From positions 248,001 through 312,000 of the forward strand of contig VWZW01006247.1 of assembly GCA_013397115.1 (NCBI GenBank): a DNA stretch of 64,000 nucleotides, in the 5' to 3' direction. Positions 49,401-62,498 of the stretch are shown here, piece by piece. Made by a program: the position numbers and the translations under genes. The notes beneath the pieces were generated by a model. The model did not search any database. It was not told the DNA's origin and saw nothing but the letters and a program-made list of their open reading frames with translations. Positions within the stretch are counted from its first letter, which is position 1. Every line of letters begins with the position of its first letter. The stretch is from Edolisoma coerulescens (taxonomy: Eukaryota > Chordata > Aves > Passeriformes > Campephagidae).

Positions 49401-50603
49401 ATCTACATCATCGATGACCTTCACAACAACTTTAGACATTCAGCAAAGGACTAAATGAGAGCCTGAGCTTCCAGGCTGAGGGATGGGACGTGGAGTCTCC
49501 AGATCTAAGCTGAAATACAGTGATAAGCCAGTGGAACAGCTTGTGTCACCACTGCTTGTGTTCAACAGCCCAAGGACAAGAGGAAAGAGACTATGGTTTG
49601 CAGACAGACCAGCTTAGTGCCTTACAGTAATACTAAAATATATTAAAAAGTACAGTCTGTTTTTAGCAAATATTTTCCTAACTACAGATGTAAGTAGAAG
49701 GCACAGTTGTTTCTGTCAATACCCTGAAAGCACCAAAATTCTTTTCATCTAGCCTATATTAGGTGCTAGGAAAACATTAATGTTGACCATGAGGTGGGAC
49801 TTAAAACAGTCTCTTTAAACACACCTTGGTTACATCTGGTTAGTTACAGTAAGTTCATCGCTGATGTTACGCCCAGTTACTTTTTCAAGGAATGTCAACA
49901 TTTGAGGGCTGTAACTTACTGGCAGTTTAATGTTATCCTGGGATTAATACGAAAGGAGAGAAGTGGGCTGTGAGTTACGAGGGGATGTGTACTGCAAGAG
50001 ATTTGGCAGGCCAGAGCTCTCATTAGGCCAAAATTAGGGATATTCTAGGTCTGCATGTATGCTATTAATCACTACCTGGGGCTTACCAACAAAAGTAGTT
50101 TTTCCATTAAAAAATTCATTGCTCATTTCAAGAGGAAAAGAATTATCCTATCTGCAGAATTCTTCAGATTTGGGGAAAAAAAAAAAACCACCAGAATTTC
50201 TTCAATTTCTCTTCAAAACATTCTAAAATCATATAGAAGGCTTCAGAAGAGAAAATATTTTTTCTACTCCTGCCTTCAAGCAGCACTATTCCATCTCAAA
50301 ATTTATTAAGTATTTACTAACCTGAGTTGGCAGAAAAGATAATCTTCAAACCATCAGCACATTTAACAGCATCAAAGTCAGTAGATTTATAATTAGGGAA
50401 TTAGCTATTAGGAGAATTAAGATCCCTGTCTTTTGAAAGAGTCACAGCTAATAGATCCAGTACATATTAGAGGTTCATCAAAATGTGTAACCTTGTGTAT
50501 AAATTGATAAATAGGTATAACAAGCATACCACAACAAAGAAGAGCATATATTAAAAATTACAGTAATAAAGAAAAGTACAGAACAGACAAAAATGTAGCA
50601 TCA
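43418..50603. other. Unique AT-rich sequence, no gene seen
   Basis: The open frames here are short (60-102 codons) and without motifs. The one structural item is the perfect hairpin at 45856-45882, listed separately. There is a 12-base A run at 50176-50187. I recognise no mobile element until the CR1 fragment at about 50604. Confidence 0.55.
45856..45882. other. Perfect 11-bp inverted repeat with 5-nt loop
   Basis: AGTAAAGTAAC at 45856-45866 and GTTACTTTACT at 45872-45882 are exact reverse complements around the loop TGGAT. The pairing does not extend beyond the arms. It could be a cruciform-prone site, a small RNA hairpin or the product of a local inverted duplication. Nothing near it indicates a function. 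Confidence 0.75.
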
Positions 50604-50772
50604 TAAGCTCCAAGAATATTTCCAGCTGGAAGGGACTTCAGGTCTCTCATCCTACCTCCTACACCTGGGACAGCTACGTCAGACCAGCTTACTCAGGCCT
50701 TTACCCATCCAGATTTTGAAAACCACTGGTGATGCAGACAGTACAACTGCTCTGGGCAATCTGTAGTGTTCA
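50604..50772 (-). mobile_element. Old CR1 3'-region fragment
   Basis: Read on the plus strand this has the reverse-complement layout of a CR1 3' end: AGCTGGAAGGGACTTCAGGT, then a TCATCCTACCTCCT segment where CR1 has TCATCTAGTCCAACC. These are followed by degraded versions of the CCAGATTTTGAAAA and CTCTGGGCAATCTGTAGTGTTC segments. The element therefore lies on the minus strand. It is heavily diverged and lacks clear terminal ATTCTRTG repeats. The boundaries are approximate. Confidence 0.8.
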
Positions 50773-53700
50773 GAGTGTAGATGGAAAGGAAGAAATACGC
50801 AGTCAGAAAAATGCAGAAGGAAACACAAAAGAACCTCAAAGTGATACCAAGGACTGTCACAGAAAGAAAAAAAAAAAAGGGTACGGGAAGAAAGCACAGT
50901 TATTTTAAAAATAAGAAAACAAAAACAGGAAAACATTTTTTAGTACTTCAATTTATCCAGAAGCCTAATGTGAAGGGTCTGATTCTTAAATCCTTGATTT
51001 TGTACAATAAAATAACAAGCCAAAACCAAAACAAAACAGAAAACCTTTATGACCTTTAAGCCATCTCAACATAGACTCCAGAACCTGAGGTACCTCAAAT
51101 CACCAGCTGCTTTCAAACAGGTAGGCTGCAGCAATCCTGCTGAGCTGTGTTTGACACAATTCTGCAAAACCTTTGAGGATAAACAATGAATGACACTATT
51201 TAGTACATTGAACTCTGTAGTTCCATCAGATAAGAAGCTGATCATTACCCTCCAACTAAACACATCTACTATATGGATGTTTTAATGTTTCCTGTTGCAA
51301 GGAATCAGGAAATGGCAGGAAAGCACGGCAGGGCCACTTTTAGGGCTGGTGAACTGAGAGATTTAGATAAACATTTCAAGTTTTGTTTCCTGCCCTATTT
51401 GTTCCGTTATCCCAATTCTGACTGCAGAACCTTCAAGCACAGGACAGCTTTAATATTGTTGGAAATAGGGAAGAGGAAGAATACTTGCTGTCAACTCTGT
51501 TGCCACTACATGGTCAAGCCAGAGGAAGACAGAAAAGGAAGAACAAAATTATCAGCACTTGGTTTATTAGCTAATAGTAACAAGACACTCAGGACTATTA
51601 CAGCTCAGACACCAAAGGCACAAGGCCTTGGCTGGAAGAGTTTATACTGACCACAACCAGTCAGGGCACCACAGGATTCTATGAGACTAAGGGGTAAAAA
51701 ATATTTTCCATTCAGACCCTCCTACCTTTTTTTACTGACATGGCCTGGTATCACTAGGTCTTGATGTCTTGACTTAATGTTTGAAAGACCTGTGTGTTGA
51801 CTAGAGTGCGATTGCCTCAATATTGAATCAATATGGAATTGTGTCCCTGGAGATGGAGAGAAAACTGGAAAGGCAGCAGAGGCAGCTGATGAGACAAACA
51901 AAAGGCTTTCTTCTGAGGTGAACTATGAGGGAGTATGCCATGTAGCATTTTGATGATCGCTGTGCTCGCTCCACAACAGACAGAACACTGAGACAACATT
52001 AAAATCTATGCCTGTCCTCTTCTTAAGTCTGAGATGATAATACCAAAGGTAGCAAGATTATTTTAGCATTCAAAGTAAGTAATCAGGTGATGACAGGAAG
52101 CCACATCTGAGCGTCTGAACTAAGAAAACCCCACAGAGCTTCAAGTGCCCATGACGCATTCTTTTCCAATTGAGTGTAAATAGGACATGACACCTCACCC
52201 AACACCCCAGACCACAATGTTTTGAAGGTAGCGAAGGAGGAAACCACACTGCAAAGAGGAAGCAACAAACGCAGTTTTAAAAAGCTTGCAGGTTTAAATC
52301 AATTTGATCATAACCAGAAACAGCTATTAAATCCTGATGTAATAACACATTATTAGCAATTAAACTGCTGGAACTGGACAGGAATCTCTCAAACATTTTC
52401 AATGGCACCACTGAGTGTAGGAACTGCTCACCACTATATGCAAGGCAACCACTGGCCCGGTATTGTTTATCAGAGCGATTAGAATATGGCACACCACTAC
52501 CACAGGTACCAGTGCAAAATGCAAGACAAACACCACGTAATTTCACATGGAACTAAGAAGCAGGGCCAACCGGGAAATGGTTTTATTTTTGTTTTATTCT
52601 TCACTGGTTTAGCAAAAGTAAAACCTTGCAAAACAACATTTTTTTAGTTGGGAGGGTGCAAGAATGGTGAGAGAGAGAAAAAAAAGAAACACCTAGACAA
52701 TAACCCAGATGTTATTTTGTGTAGCATGTCTCTAGTTATGGTCAAGAACCTCTGCCTTGTCTCCTTTTTGTGTTGAAGATCTTTATTTTACCAGCAAAAA
52801 CACATTTCACAGAACATGCTACTTCTGATAAAACACGTTTTTGTTTCCATTCATATCACAGTTGTCCCAAAAATTTTCAGCACAATCAAACTAAGTACTT
52901 TATTGTGTTGAAATCTGCTGAAAATCCACTGTTTACAGACACAGAAAGTTGCAATCATTACTTCATTTATTTGTTCAAAATGCTTTTAGTTCAAAACTGC
53001 ACAACACCAAAATGCAGATGACTTTCTACCACCTTAGAAAGAACCACCAAATCCTGGGCTGAAGCTATAATAAACTCAAAATTGCCCTATATTTCATGGG
53101 CACATATTACATACTACTCAACTTGCTTTCAATTACTATTCAGCCTGCTGGACACAAATACCTTGCTAGAACAAACAAGGAAAACAAGGTATCCCTAAGG
53201 AAAATCCACAGCTCACGAAAATGAGTTTTCCAAATCCTTTACACTGTCAGAATGGCACTAAGGTGATAGAACCTCTTCTCACCCATAGGATTTCTCATCC
53301 AGGCATTCCATTTTAACAGAAGGCAGGTTCATCTCAGGATACAGTGCGTGGTAAATACGAGGAAGATTAGCCTGTGCTGACCTCTCTGCCTCTGTGACTC
53401 ATCTGCTGCTGGAACCCTCTGGATCCCAACAGCTCATTTCATGCTAGCTCACATGACCATCACAGCAGTGACTAAGAAGCAGATGCACCCTCAGGAAAAG
53501 CAGAACTGGGCAGTTTTGGATGGTAAGCCAAGAGAAGGACTTGGCCAAAAGCCATTAAGGACTGGACATGTTGATCTTATGCTGTTCAGAGTTACCTAAT
53601 ACTAACCTGGAGGAAAATTACGTCACCAGTCTTAGCTAGTTTGCATGATTCTGGTGCACAGTCAAAAGAACAAACTAAAGGCTCCATGAGGTTTTTGGCA

Positions 53701-56560
53701 TTTAACCTGAACCCACTGTGAACTTTTCCTCCTGAGATTCAGATTCGGTCACTGACAGGCATTATATTAGCTTGAAGGTACTAAAGTTCGTCCTAAACTT
53801 CATTCCTACCAAACATTAACAAGAAAAGGTGTACAGACTTCTAAAGCTCTAAAAACCCCTGCAGGCCCATCTTCTTAGTCACTCATCCTTCAGTGGGTAG
53901 CAATTTTCAGTGGGTAGCATAACTCTCAAACATGACAGGCCTTGTTTCAAGTCTTAAAACAGAACATCAACATTATCAGTTTGAAGTTAAAACAGAGGGG
54001 ACAGCAAGAAAAAAGCAAGGTTGGATGGTATTTATGAAAGATCATTCAGCAGCAGATGCTGATGATGACTGGATCCAGGAATTTGGTACTTGAGGCAAAT
54101 GTTTACTGCCTCTGAGATGTGACTGTAGGCCAAAGGGAGACAAAATGTCATTTCATAGCATAAACAACAGTACATGAAAGACACAGCAGCTCAGGCTTCA
54201 GCATAAATGAGCTTGTCAAATCCCATCAGCTAGGATTTGAACTGTCACCCTGCTGAAATGCACACTGCTGTTTCTTGTGATCAAGCATTACCTGAGTTCA
54301 GTAACCACAAGTCAGGCAACAGGCATTACAGCTTATTATTAACCCCCTCTACTGATCTTTGGAAGTGGTCTGTATTGCCTGACTCACACAAAAACACACA
54401 AGTGAAAAAATTTCATATTTTTGTTTCAGAAGCAAGTCCCCATTAGTGAATAATTTGGCACAGCAGTGTCAGACAACCAAAAGAGTTAGTGTTGATCCCC
54501 CTTTAACTACCCTGTAAGTGCATCATTGTTCTGTCCCAAACTTGCCTGCTCTGGTTCCCTGCTGAGAATGTCCCTACTCCGGCTGCAGCTTGATGACGAG
54601 CAATTGGCTTAGATTCTTTTGCCTTCATGATGGCTACCCGACAGCACAGAGCTAGCTAGCAGCAAAACTTCTGGTTTAATTTCTTATAAAATTTCTCTAG
54701 TTGATGCACATCAGAAGCACCCCACATAATGAACAAACATGCAACAAACAAAGATCATTGAGGACTAGTTTCAAAATCTCAGTGAAAAGACCACTGCAGA
54801 TACAGGCTAGGAGAAATTTGAGGCATAAAATGAATCTTACTGGAGGAGCTGGTTGAACATGGGAGTTAATGTACCTCTGCTTTCAGTTTACTCGAAAAAA
54901 TATAGGACCTCCTATACAGCATACATTCCCATAATGTCCTAGAGCCAAAAGCTTCAAACACTTGAAATAGAACTCTGTACTCAGACTGCTTATAATAAAT
55001 TTTAATTATGCACCATCCCGCATTATTTACAGTTCTTCCTTAGACCCAAATCACAAAATCCAGCCTTCTGTTTCACTAAGCAAAATCAATAAACAATGAA
55101 ATTTGACAAGTCAAAAATCTACTATTTAAAAAAAAGAATGAAAATTGAAAGATAAGCAAGGGAAGCAAAAAACTGGATGGAATCAGATATTTTAAGAACT
55201 CAAGAATTTATTTATTTTGTGTGCAAGACATCAAGATTTTTTTCCCCATTCCTTCAAAGCTACAGAAGCATAGCTGTTGAAGCCTGAAACTGTAGTTCCA
55301 TACCCTTTTGCTTTTAAATTAAACAAATGATCTCAGTTTTTGGAGCAGTTTTTGACTCCAGGGAAACTGTGCCATTAAAAGAGTGCCAGTAACATACTTA
55401 ATTGATGCGTGTCCCAAGAACAGCTCAAAAGAGGGCAGACATACCACATATAGATTTCAAGGAAATTACTGAAAAGCCACAGAGCTTCAACAGAATGTGA
55501 TATGTGAAACATAGCATATGAAAGACTCACTATCAAAAGGGTAAAGTCAGTTCAGGAGATATTAATCTGATTACCTAAGAGGTACTGTGAATTGGATATG
55601 CTCCTTTGTGCACCAAATCCAACCTGGACAGATGGAGGAGACTTTGTGCTCCATTTTTTGACATGTAATTAGTGCTTAAGGGACGATCAAGTTACAGACA
55701 CAAAGTTTCAAACAATTTTTTCTTTTGTACAGTCCATATACAGTAACCAGCTTATAACATCAGATTTTCTGACCATTTACTTGAGTGGCTTACACGGTCC
55801 ACAACTTGACTTTGCTGTTCTCATTTTCAGTGTATTGCTTTCTATGCACCTGCCTGACAGAAAACCAGTCCAGCAACATCCTTAAACAAAGAACTCCACA
55901 TAGAGCTCTGAAACCAGACTTGCACAGACTGAATTCTGGGCTAATTTTATGCAATGCAGGTTTTTATCCAAATGATAAGCAATTTTAATATTTTTCTGCA
56001 CCATATCCTCCTCTCCTTGCCATTATTGGCAATTTTCAGGATCTATTGACAAAAATGTAAGCAAAAATAGATCATCTGTTGCAAGCTCCTCCCCTTGTTG
56101 GATTTATACAGCAATGTCACTGTCAAACTTCCATGCCTGTAAATTATCAAGTCACTGGCCTTGGACTATCAGTAAGCTATTAAAACGTTACTATTTTCCA
56201 TTATGGTAATGAGTGCTTTCAAAAGAACATCTTTGAAATCTATTTTTGGTTTTGTTTATAAACTCCATATACAATAGCGGCAGAATGAGGCTTAAGAATC
56301 AGATGTCTAATTAGGACATCTGCAACTTGTCATTTTATGTTAAAAAGGTTGTTTGCATGGCTTACCAAAGACTTTAGCCTGTGAAGGCTACACCAGCCGT
56401 CACACAAGGGTACCTTCTGCTTATTTCTCCATCAGCATCCTACATCTCTAAGACTGTGCTCATATGCACAGGTATATGAATAACAGAATTAGTTTTACAA
56501 AACATAGGGGAAGGCTTAGCCCATTTCCACTAGCACTGCCCTATATAGCTTTTAATTATT
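50773..56560. other. Unique AT-rich sequence, no gene seen
   Basis: I see no recognisable gene or mobile element. There is an A run at 50867-50878, A/C-rich sequence near 51018-51040 and a short tandem duplication at 53891-53919. The longest open frame (51273-51650, plus strand, 125 codons) matches no family I know. Confidence 0.55.
53891..53919 (+). repeat. 2-copy 17-base tandem repeat
   Basis: The word CAGTGGGTAGCA occurs at 53891 and again at 53908, separated by ATTTT. This gives a period of 17 bases. It is a small slippage-type duplication. Confidence 0.75.
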
Positions 56561-56699
56561 TTGAACATTACTTTTAATTATTTCAGCAGAGAGAGACAGA
56601 CATCAATCCTTTCGTTAAGGCAAGGAGTATTCAGGGAGAACAATTTTGGGAAGGGTGGCTTGTGGCAGAAGTTGCAGCTGGTAACCATCCAGCAGCTGT

Positions 56700-56802
56700 G
56701 GCCGAGTCAGCCGCGCCACGAGGGTGCTGGGGCTCGCTGCCAGCCAACTGACGGGGAAGTAAGACGGAGAGGCGAGTTCATGAAGAAAGACTGCGGCAGC
56801 GT
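56700..56802. other. Short CpG-dense patch
   Basis: About ten CpG dinucleotides fall within roughly 100 bases, including CCGCGCC and several ACGG, GCGA and GCGG words, in a window otherwise strongly depleted of CpG. It is far shorter than a normal CpG island. It could be a recently inserted or unmethylated segment, a remnant of a GC-rich mobile element or pseudogene, or an orphan regulatory patch. Translation in all frames meets stops soon and shows no motif I recognise. Confidence 0.7.
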
Positions 56803-56999
56803 GGGAGGACTATGACCTTTTGATCCCCGAGATGTTCCTGATGTACCAAAATGACATGTCAGCTCTAATAAGCTGCACTCTCAGACTGGTGGCAGGGGCC
56901 TACAAATTACTGTGAGATCTGAAGGCATTTGTTGTGATGATCCTGGCCTGGATGGAGCATATCAGTGCTCCCCCAGCAGGACTATCTGACAGTCTACCC

Positions 57000-57175
57000 C
57001 AACAATTCCCAATGCGGGGGTTGTAACCTCCAGCAGGGTCACAGCCGCACAGAGTGGGGTCGCAAGACTGACAGAGATGTGATTGTTTATGTTAGTCTTT
57101 AGGGTCGCAAGCTTGGCTGGGGTGAGTTCACCACCCAAAACAGAGGCACAAACACAAACCATTTGGGAACAGCTG
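57000..57175. mobile_element. Non-autonomous hAT-Charlie-type DNA transposon (176 bp)
   Basis: The left end (CAACAATTCCCAATG) and the reverse complement of the right end (CAGCTGTTCCCAAATGG) are similar terminal inverted repeats of the hAT-Charlie kind, whose ends usually look like CAGnGGTTCCCAA. GGGTCGC words inside each end are also typical of that group. The flanking 8-mers GTCTACCC (56992-56999) and GCCTAACA (57176-57183) agree at five of eight positions. The left one carries the TCTA core of Charlie target duplications, so this is an aged target-site duplication. There is no transposase coding region, and it would have needed a partner element to move. The family name is an inference from the ends. 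Confidence 0.6.
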
Positions 57176-60100
57176 GCCTAACAGATTTCACACTCGGAAA
57201 CAACTTCCGGATATTCAGCTGAAAACGTGTCCAAACCACTGCCTTGCATACCCATGTGCCAGCTTGAAACAAGAACTCCCCTGCCAGGTATCAGACTGGC
57301 TCAAATTACTCCTAAAGAATCATGGCTGCATACTCAGTAGTAGCATCTGTTTTGCTTTCTTCGTGACAAATTTTCCGTTGTTAACAGTGCAGCTATTCAT
57401 ACTTGAGCCATTGTCTTTTCTACTCTTCCTGGTGCTAGTTAGTCATCAGCTCATGTAGGAATATCCTGTAGGTTGCCTGAGGGACTGGAGCAAAAGCAGG
57501 ACATTTTCAGAGAGCAGAAATTAGTAAAAACATAACCTTCCTTTAGTTAAGCTCCAGGCATTTCCTCTTTCCACCATTTCTTCACCCATCTTCCTGTACT
57601 GCACTGTGACCACTTGTGTTGCCCTCCTCTGAGTGCTTCTTTTTTTATTTTTTGGTATAACTGACATTATGAGAAGACTAGTAGAGTTCAAACTAGATTA
57701 ATTTTTTCCATTTGAAGCATGCAAAATCTGCTCATGCTCAAGCTCCCTTTTAAAATTAAATTAAGAAACAATGCACCAACCGTATACTGTCTTTTATTGT
57801 TGTGTAATGTTTGGGTTTCCATGTAACATTTTAGGAGCAGACTGTCACTAGGAAGAAGTTCATTCACATGCCAGAGCACCCAGCTTCAACCTCCAAAAAA
57901 GGCTAACAGGTTATAAACTTCCATCATTTAAGACAATAAATCATTATTGCAATAATAAAGCAGGAAATACACACAAATTGAGCAGAAACACCAATGGGCT
58001 CTTTTTACGATTAAGGGGAATCATCAATCATAGAGACTGCCTGAGACTAACAAGCAGCTGCTTTTTCAAACATCCTGCAGTAAACCCAGAAGAAACCCAG
58101 CTGGAACTGCAACTAGAATATAGGCATGGGACTCTAAAGTTATCCTCTGTCCCCTCGCCCTCCCTTTTGGCATAATGTTCACACCTCGGGTCACTCGTAA
58201 CTGGTGCCAGTTCTGCAGGTGAGCCACGTGTTTCATGTAATGCCTCAAGCCAAATATAATTCCCATAGTGATGTTTTCCCATGTATCAAAATCCTTCTGG
58301 TCCCTTCCAGCTCCATCAGAATAAAGATCCAGTGCTGGTACTATAAAACCCCATAAAAATGGGACTGAATGCTACTGATTGATGAGTATTTTTTCTTCAG
58401 CCTCTGTAGAGATTTAAGGATAACCCATAGCGAGTCAAGACAATTTAATTGGTCATTGTGCACAGGGACAAGTGGTGTTTATCTCTTTCTTACCCTTGAA
58501 TTCATTTTTTTACAATGTAATTTGAAAGATAAGTTCCACCAACACGGAGGTGCAATGTGTAGGGCTGCAGAAGGAACTCGAGCCAAGCTAGGCCTCCTGC
58601 TTCTGATTGAAACCACTGATTTGCAGGACCACAGTAAAAAGTTCTATGTCCACCCACACTGAAATATGAGTTAATCTCACTTTTAAACATTTTTAGGGCA
58701 CAAGGAAATGACCAACTGCAAATTGTTGCAATACTTTACAGCTATATGCCATCAACTGAAACTCAGTGCCTGACCCATGCATGATCTCAAGCTTACTGCA
58801 GTTAGAGGAACACAAGAGTAAGCTGGTGTGTGCAGCAGGATTCATGGAAACCCATTCTACTTTGCACTGGAAGATGTAGCATGTACTCAGTCACACTTTT
58901 TCTCAGTGGAGGTAAGTTACTTAGCAGCTGAGAGGTGGCAACTTCTAACCACTCAACTATGACTGTAATCACTTCGGTTATTGTGCTTCTCATTATATAG
59001 ATGAATGATTCTCAGCAAGTGTACCTGAAGGGTTTTTGGATTCAAATTGTTGATTAATGATTGCAAGTCACATCACGTCTTCAGAAAGAAACCACAACAA
59101 AGAGTAAAACTTTGTATGATCTCATCGTGGCAATTAGGATATGAGGAACGGAGATTCTCTTAAACTGATATATAGAGGTCTTTGAATGCTCCTGCTGACA
59201 GTTTTCAACCTTTCTGTAGTCTAGATCAAATTATTATGCATATGTCATTCAACTTGGAACTTCCACAGATGCATATAGTCTCTGCAACACTTTTACCAAG
59301 AGATTTATCTTTTGATTAAAAAGCCGTTAAAATCTGGCTGGATGTTATTATGTCACTACTTCCCACTTGGTGAAATATAGCATCAAAATTAGCGAACATG
59401 ACAACTGTAATCACAAAATCTAACTGCTCCATACACCACCGCAACCCTGCCTCATGCAGAAACAATCACAGTATCATTTCCCCCTTATGGTTAATATCAT
59501 TTGTTCCAGGCCCTGTAATCATGGTGCACTTCCTTGTGCTGCTCTCTACAACCAGAAGGGCTTTTTTCCTTCCACTGAAGCACAGGAGTGCAGACTCCAC
59601 TACAGTTAAGAGCACAGAGTTACAAGAAATGTGAATACAGAGCAAACACAAGAATGAAATCCTATTTGAGGAGGTTTGTTTTTCCCTACAACATGTATTA
59701 ATGAGTTTTATTGAGGTTGCTCCTTTTTTTGGTGTCCTCTGTTTACCTATCCTGAAGTGGATGTACTATGCTGTCTTCCAGCAGGTTAAGGAAGATGAGC
59801 TCCTCCTCACCTTTGAGAGTATGTAAGGCTAACAATTATTTTCATGAAAGCTGGAGAAGTAACTCAGAACAGCCTGAATGAATAAAAGGCTTCAAACAGC
59901 ATTGTTAGCTGGTGAAGAGGATTACAGGGTCTCTGCTGGAGCATATTCTTAACATGCAACTGAGACATGAAGTCCAGCAGCAGAACAAAGAATTAAAAAG
60001 AAACAACTCTAGCTGTCTGCATTACTGAGCTCACAGGAATGAGAACCAGTGACTTAAGCAACTCTATCTACTCTGACACTGAAGTCAGAGATACCCAAGG

Positions 60101-60353
60101 CTCAGACCTGGAGGCAAAATCCTGTGGCTCACTGAGCTCTCCTGTCCCATCATGGAAGGGTTCCTGATGTTGGGCGTGAGTGCCGACCAAACCATCAGGT
60201 GAGAATAGTAATTCATATCAAAGCAAACACAGAGGCAAATCTCACTATGCTTCCCTATATCGTCATGACTGTAGCAAAATCATGTAGCAAAAGCTATACT
60301 GTAGCACTTCCCTATCTCCATAAACCATAAACCAAGAAGAGAACTGCATTAGA
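57176..60353. other. Unique sequence, no gene seen
   Basis: I see only short open frames without motifs (up to 97 codons), and no repeat that I can support between the hAT-type element and the next CR1 fragment. Confidence 0.55.
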
Positions 60354-60697
60354 GAATCACAGAATCAGTAAGGCTGGAAGGGTCCACAGTGGATCATCTG
60401 GTCCAACCTCCCTGCTCAAGCAGGGTCATGCTAGAGCACATGGCACAGGATTGCATCCAGGTGGTTCTTCAATATCTACAGTGAGGGAGACTCCACAATC
60501 TCTGTGGGCAATCTGTTCCAGTGCTCAGTCACTCACACAGCAAAGAAGTTCTTCCTCATGTTCAGGTGGAACTTTCTGTGGATCAGTTTCTGCCCGTTGC
60601 CTCTTGTCCTGTTACTTGGCGCCATCCGGAAGAGCCTGGCTCCATCCTCTTGGTACTCTCCCTTCAGATATTTATATACACTGATACGGTCCTGTCT
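60354..60697 (-). mobile_element. CR1 3'-end fragment, relatively well preserved
   Basis: On the plus strand it opens with GAATCACAGAATC, the reverse complement of the CR1 terminal GATTCTGTGATTC repeat. It then runs through the classic reverse-oriented 3' UTR: AAGGCTGGAAGGGTCC, TCTGGTCCAACCTCC, GCTCAAGCAGGGTCA, then sequence about a cracked GGGAGACTCCACAATCTCTG stretch and a CTGTTCCAGTGCTCAGTCAC stretch. It ends in a GCCTCTTGTCCTG segment and an ATATTTATATACACTGAT stretch. The element is on the minus strand and truncated at about 340 bases. Divergence looks lower than in the other CR1 copies. The three overlapping plus-strand open frames across it are antisense to the 3' end and are not genes. 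Confidence 0.93.
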
Positions 60698-62391
60698 TTA
60701 CCTTTACAGGAATGTGCTTTAATTTTTAGGGTTCACACCTGCACACTAGTCTCAGTTTTTTACTGAGGGAAATTTACTCTTCAGTATGCATAGACATGGC
60801 TTAATCATTGGAATCCACTTTCCAAACAATCTGGAAATACCGTTAGCGTTATTTGTATTCATCGCCTTTTTACGTATTAAAAATTCACCAAGTTTCACAG
60901 AGTCCATATAAGAGGTCACAATCGAAAGACCTTTCTTACACCACGCCAGAAAGTTCTTGAGATTCAACATGCTAGTGACCTCCATACAGATTATACCACA
61001 AGGGTAAAAATGTAAAGGGGGTTTAGTAACTATTCCCAAATACCTGGGTGTCAGAAAATCAGAGTGAATTCATATTAAAATGATACGATATTAATTTATG
61101 AACTGTCCTATTCAAAAATGTATTATAATTAACTAACATACTGCTTCTATGATCGAATGCAAACTAGCTCCTCTTTCAATCAAAATTGTGTAAACCAGAC
61201 TGCAATCAGTTTACAGAGCATTCAGCTAAAATACTAATGGCCTAAAACATGCCAAACTGTTATGATACTTTCCAACGCATTTAAATTCCTATCATTCTGG
61301 AGAACTTCACAAGGACATGAAGTATTCTGCATTAGCTTTAAAACTACAAGGAGGAAGTGTTTTAGAAACCTGTTTAATAGCTGCTTGATTCATAAGCTCA
61401 CGGTTCCTGCAAAACAGGTATGTTTATGTTTCACAGAATATTCTTTTTTATTTTAATTAAGTCACCTGTGAGTCCAGCCCTAAGCATTAAGTGTACACAT
61501 AAATCAATAAATAAACAAACCTAAACCAACCAACAGCCTCTGATCTCTGGGGGCTCCTCAGTTCACTTGATAATTCCTTCAGTGTTTTCACTCCATTTGG
61601 AACCAGGACTGAAAAAAGGAGATTTGAAGGGAAAAAAGTAATAAACTACAGAACTGATCTTACTGCGGTGAAGAGAAGGTCAATCCACTATTTTCCCTAT
61701 AGGAATATTGTGAAATATTAAGAAAAAAAAAGGTTGCAAAATAAGAATAAAGTCCCAAATTTTAAAAAAAAAGGTAAACTGAGGCTGGAAGAACAAAACA
61801 ATTTAACCACAATATGTCAAGGAATCAAGAGCAAAGCAAGGAAGAAAAGCTGAAGATTCCAGCTTCAAATCTTCTGCTCCTAAACTAAAGTAGGAAAATC
61901 CTGTGGGTGGGAGATATTATGGTAGCTTAGTGTTCTCCAGTCTCCAAAACACAAAAGCCTACTTCTGCTCAACAGCTTAAAAGAATTCAAGATCAGAGCA
62001 ACAAAGATGAAAAGGTCAGACTAAACTCATTGCTCACACTGTGCACTAAAAACATACAATGCTATGACAAACCACTTGATGAACACAAATGGCAGAAGAG
62101 TGAACACTGGCCTCCCCAGACCTAGTGCAAGTTTAGAGACAATTTTAAACACAAAATAATTCTGACTTTTTCAAACAAATATTTGAAAGTACTAGCTGAG
62201 ACTGAAGAAGCCCAAGACAGCATTCCTTTTTTTTTCTTGACACTTCATGCACGCTGGGAGGGGGATACTGTTCTTGCTCATACCAACACATCCCTGAATT
62301 ATTTCCAAGAAAGATGGAGCTTGGCTTTGATGTCTGTGAGAAGAAGTTAGAGTTTGCAGCTGGCAAATACATTAACAGCATAGGCACTGGT

Positions 62392-62440
62392 GGACTAGAA
62401 GGGACCTCAAGCAGGTCATCTTGTCCTATCTCTGCAGCAC
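62392..62440 (-). mobile_element. Short CR1 3'-end remnant
   Basis: CTAGAAGGGACCTCAAGCAG, then GTCATCTTGTCCTATCTCTG, matches the reverse-complement CR1 3' UTR words (GGAAGGGACCTC..., ...TCATCTAGTCCAACC). Only about 50 bases remain. Call strength rests on these two adjacent words in the right order and spacing. Confidence 0.6.
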
Positions 62441-62498
62441 ACAAATGAAGCACAAATGTCCCTGTTCACCTAGTGCTAAAATACACAGGCTTAGAATT

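Noticed and set aside
54062..54115. Possible C/D-box snoRNA: an ATGATGA C-box-like word and a CTGA D-box-like word 54 bases apart.
   Set aside because: The flanks form no terminal stem, there are no clear C'/D' boxes, and both words are common by chance.
58276..58340. A possible plus-strand CR1 3' end (a GGTCCCTTCCAGCTC word).
   Set aside because: One short word matches, with no terminal ATTCTRTG repeat and no upstream CR1 sequence.
60451..60766. Three overlapping plus-strand open frames of 72-81 codons.
   Set aside because: They lie across the reverse-oriented CR1 3' end, which is non-coding in that direction.
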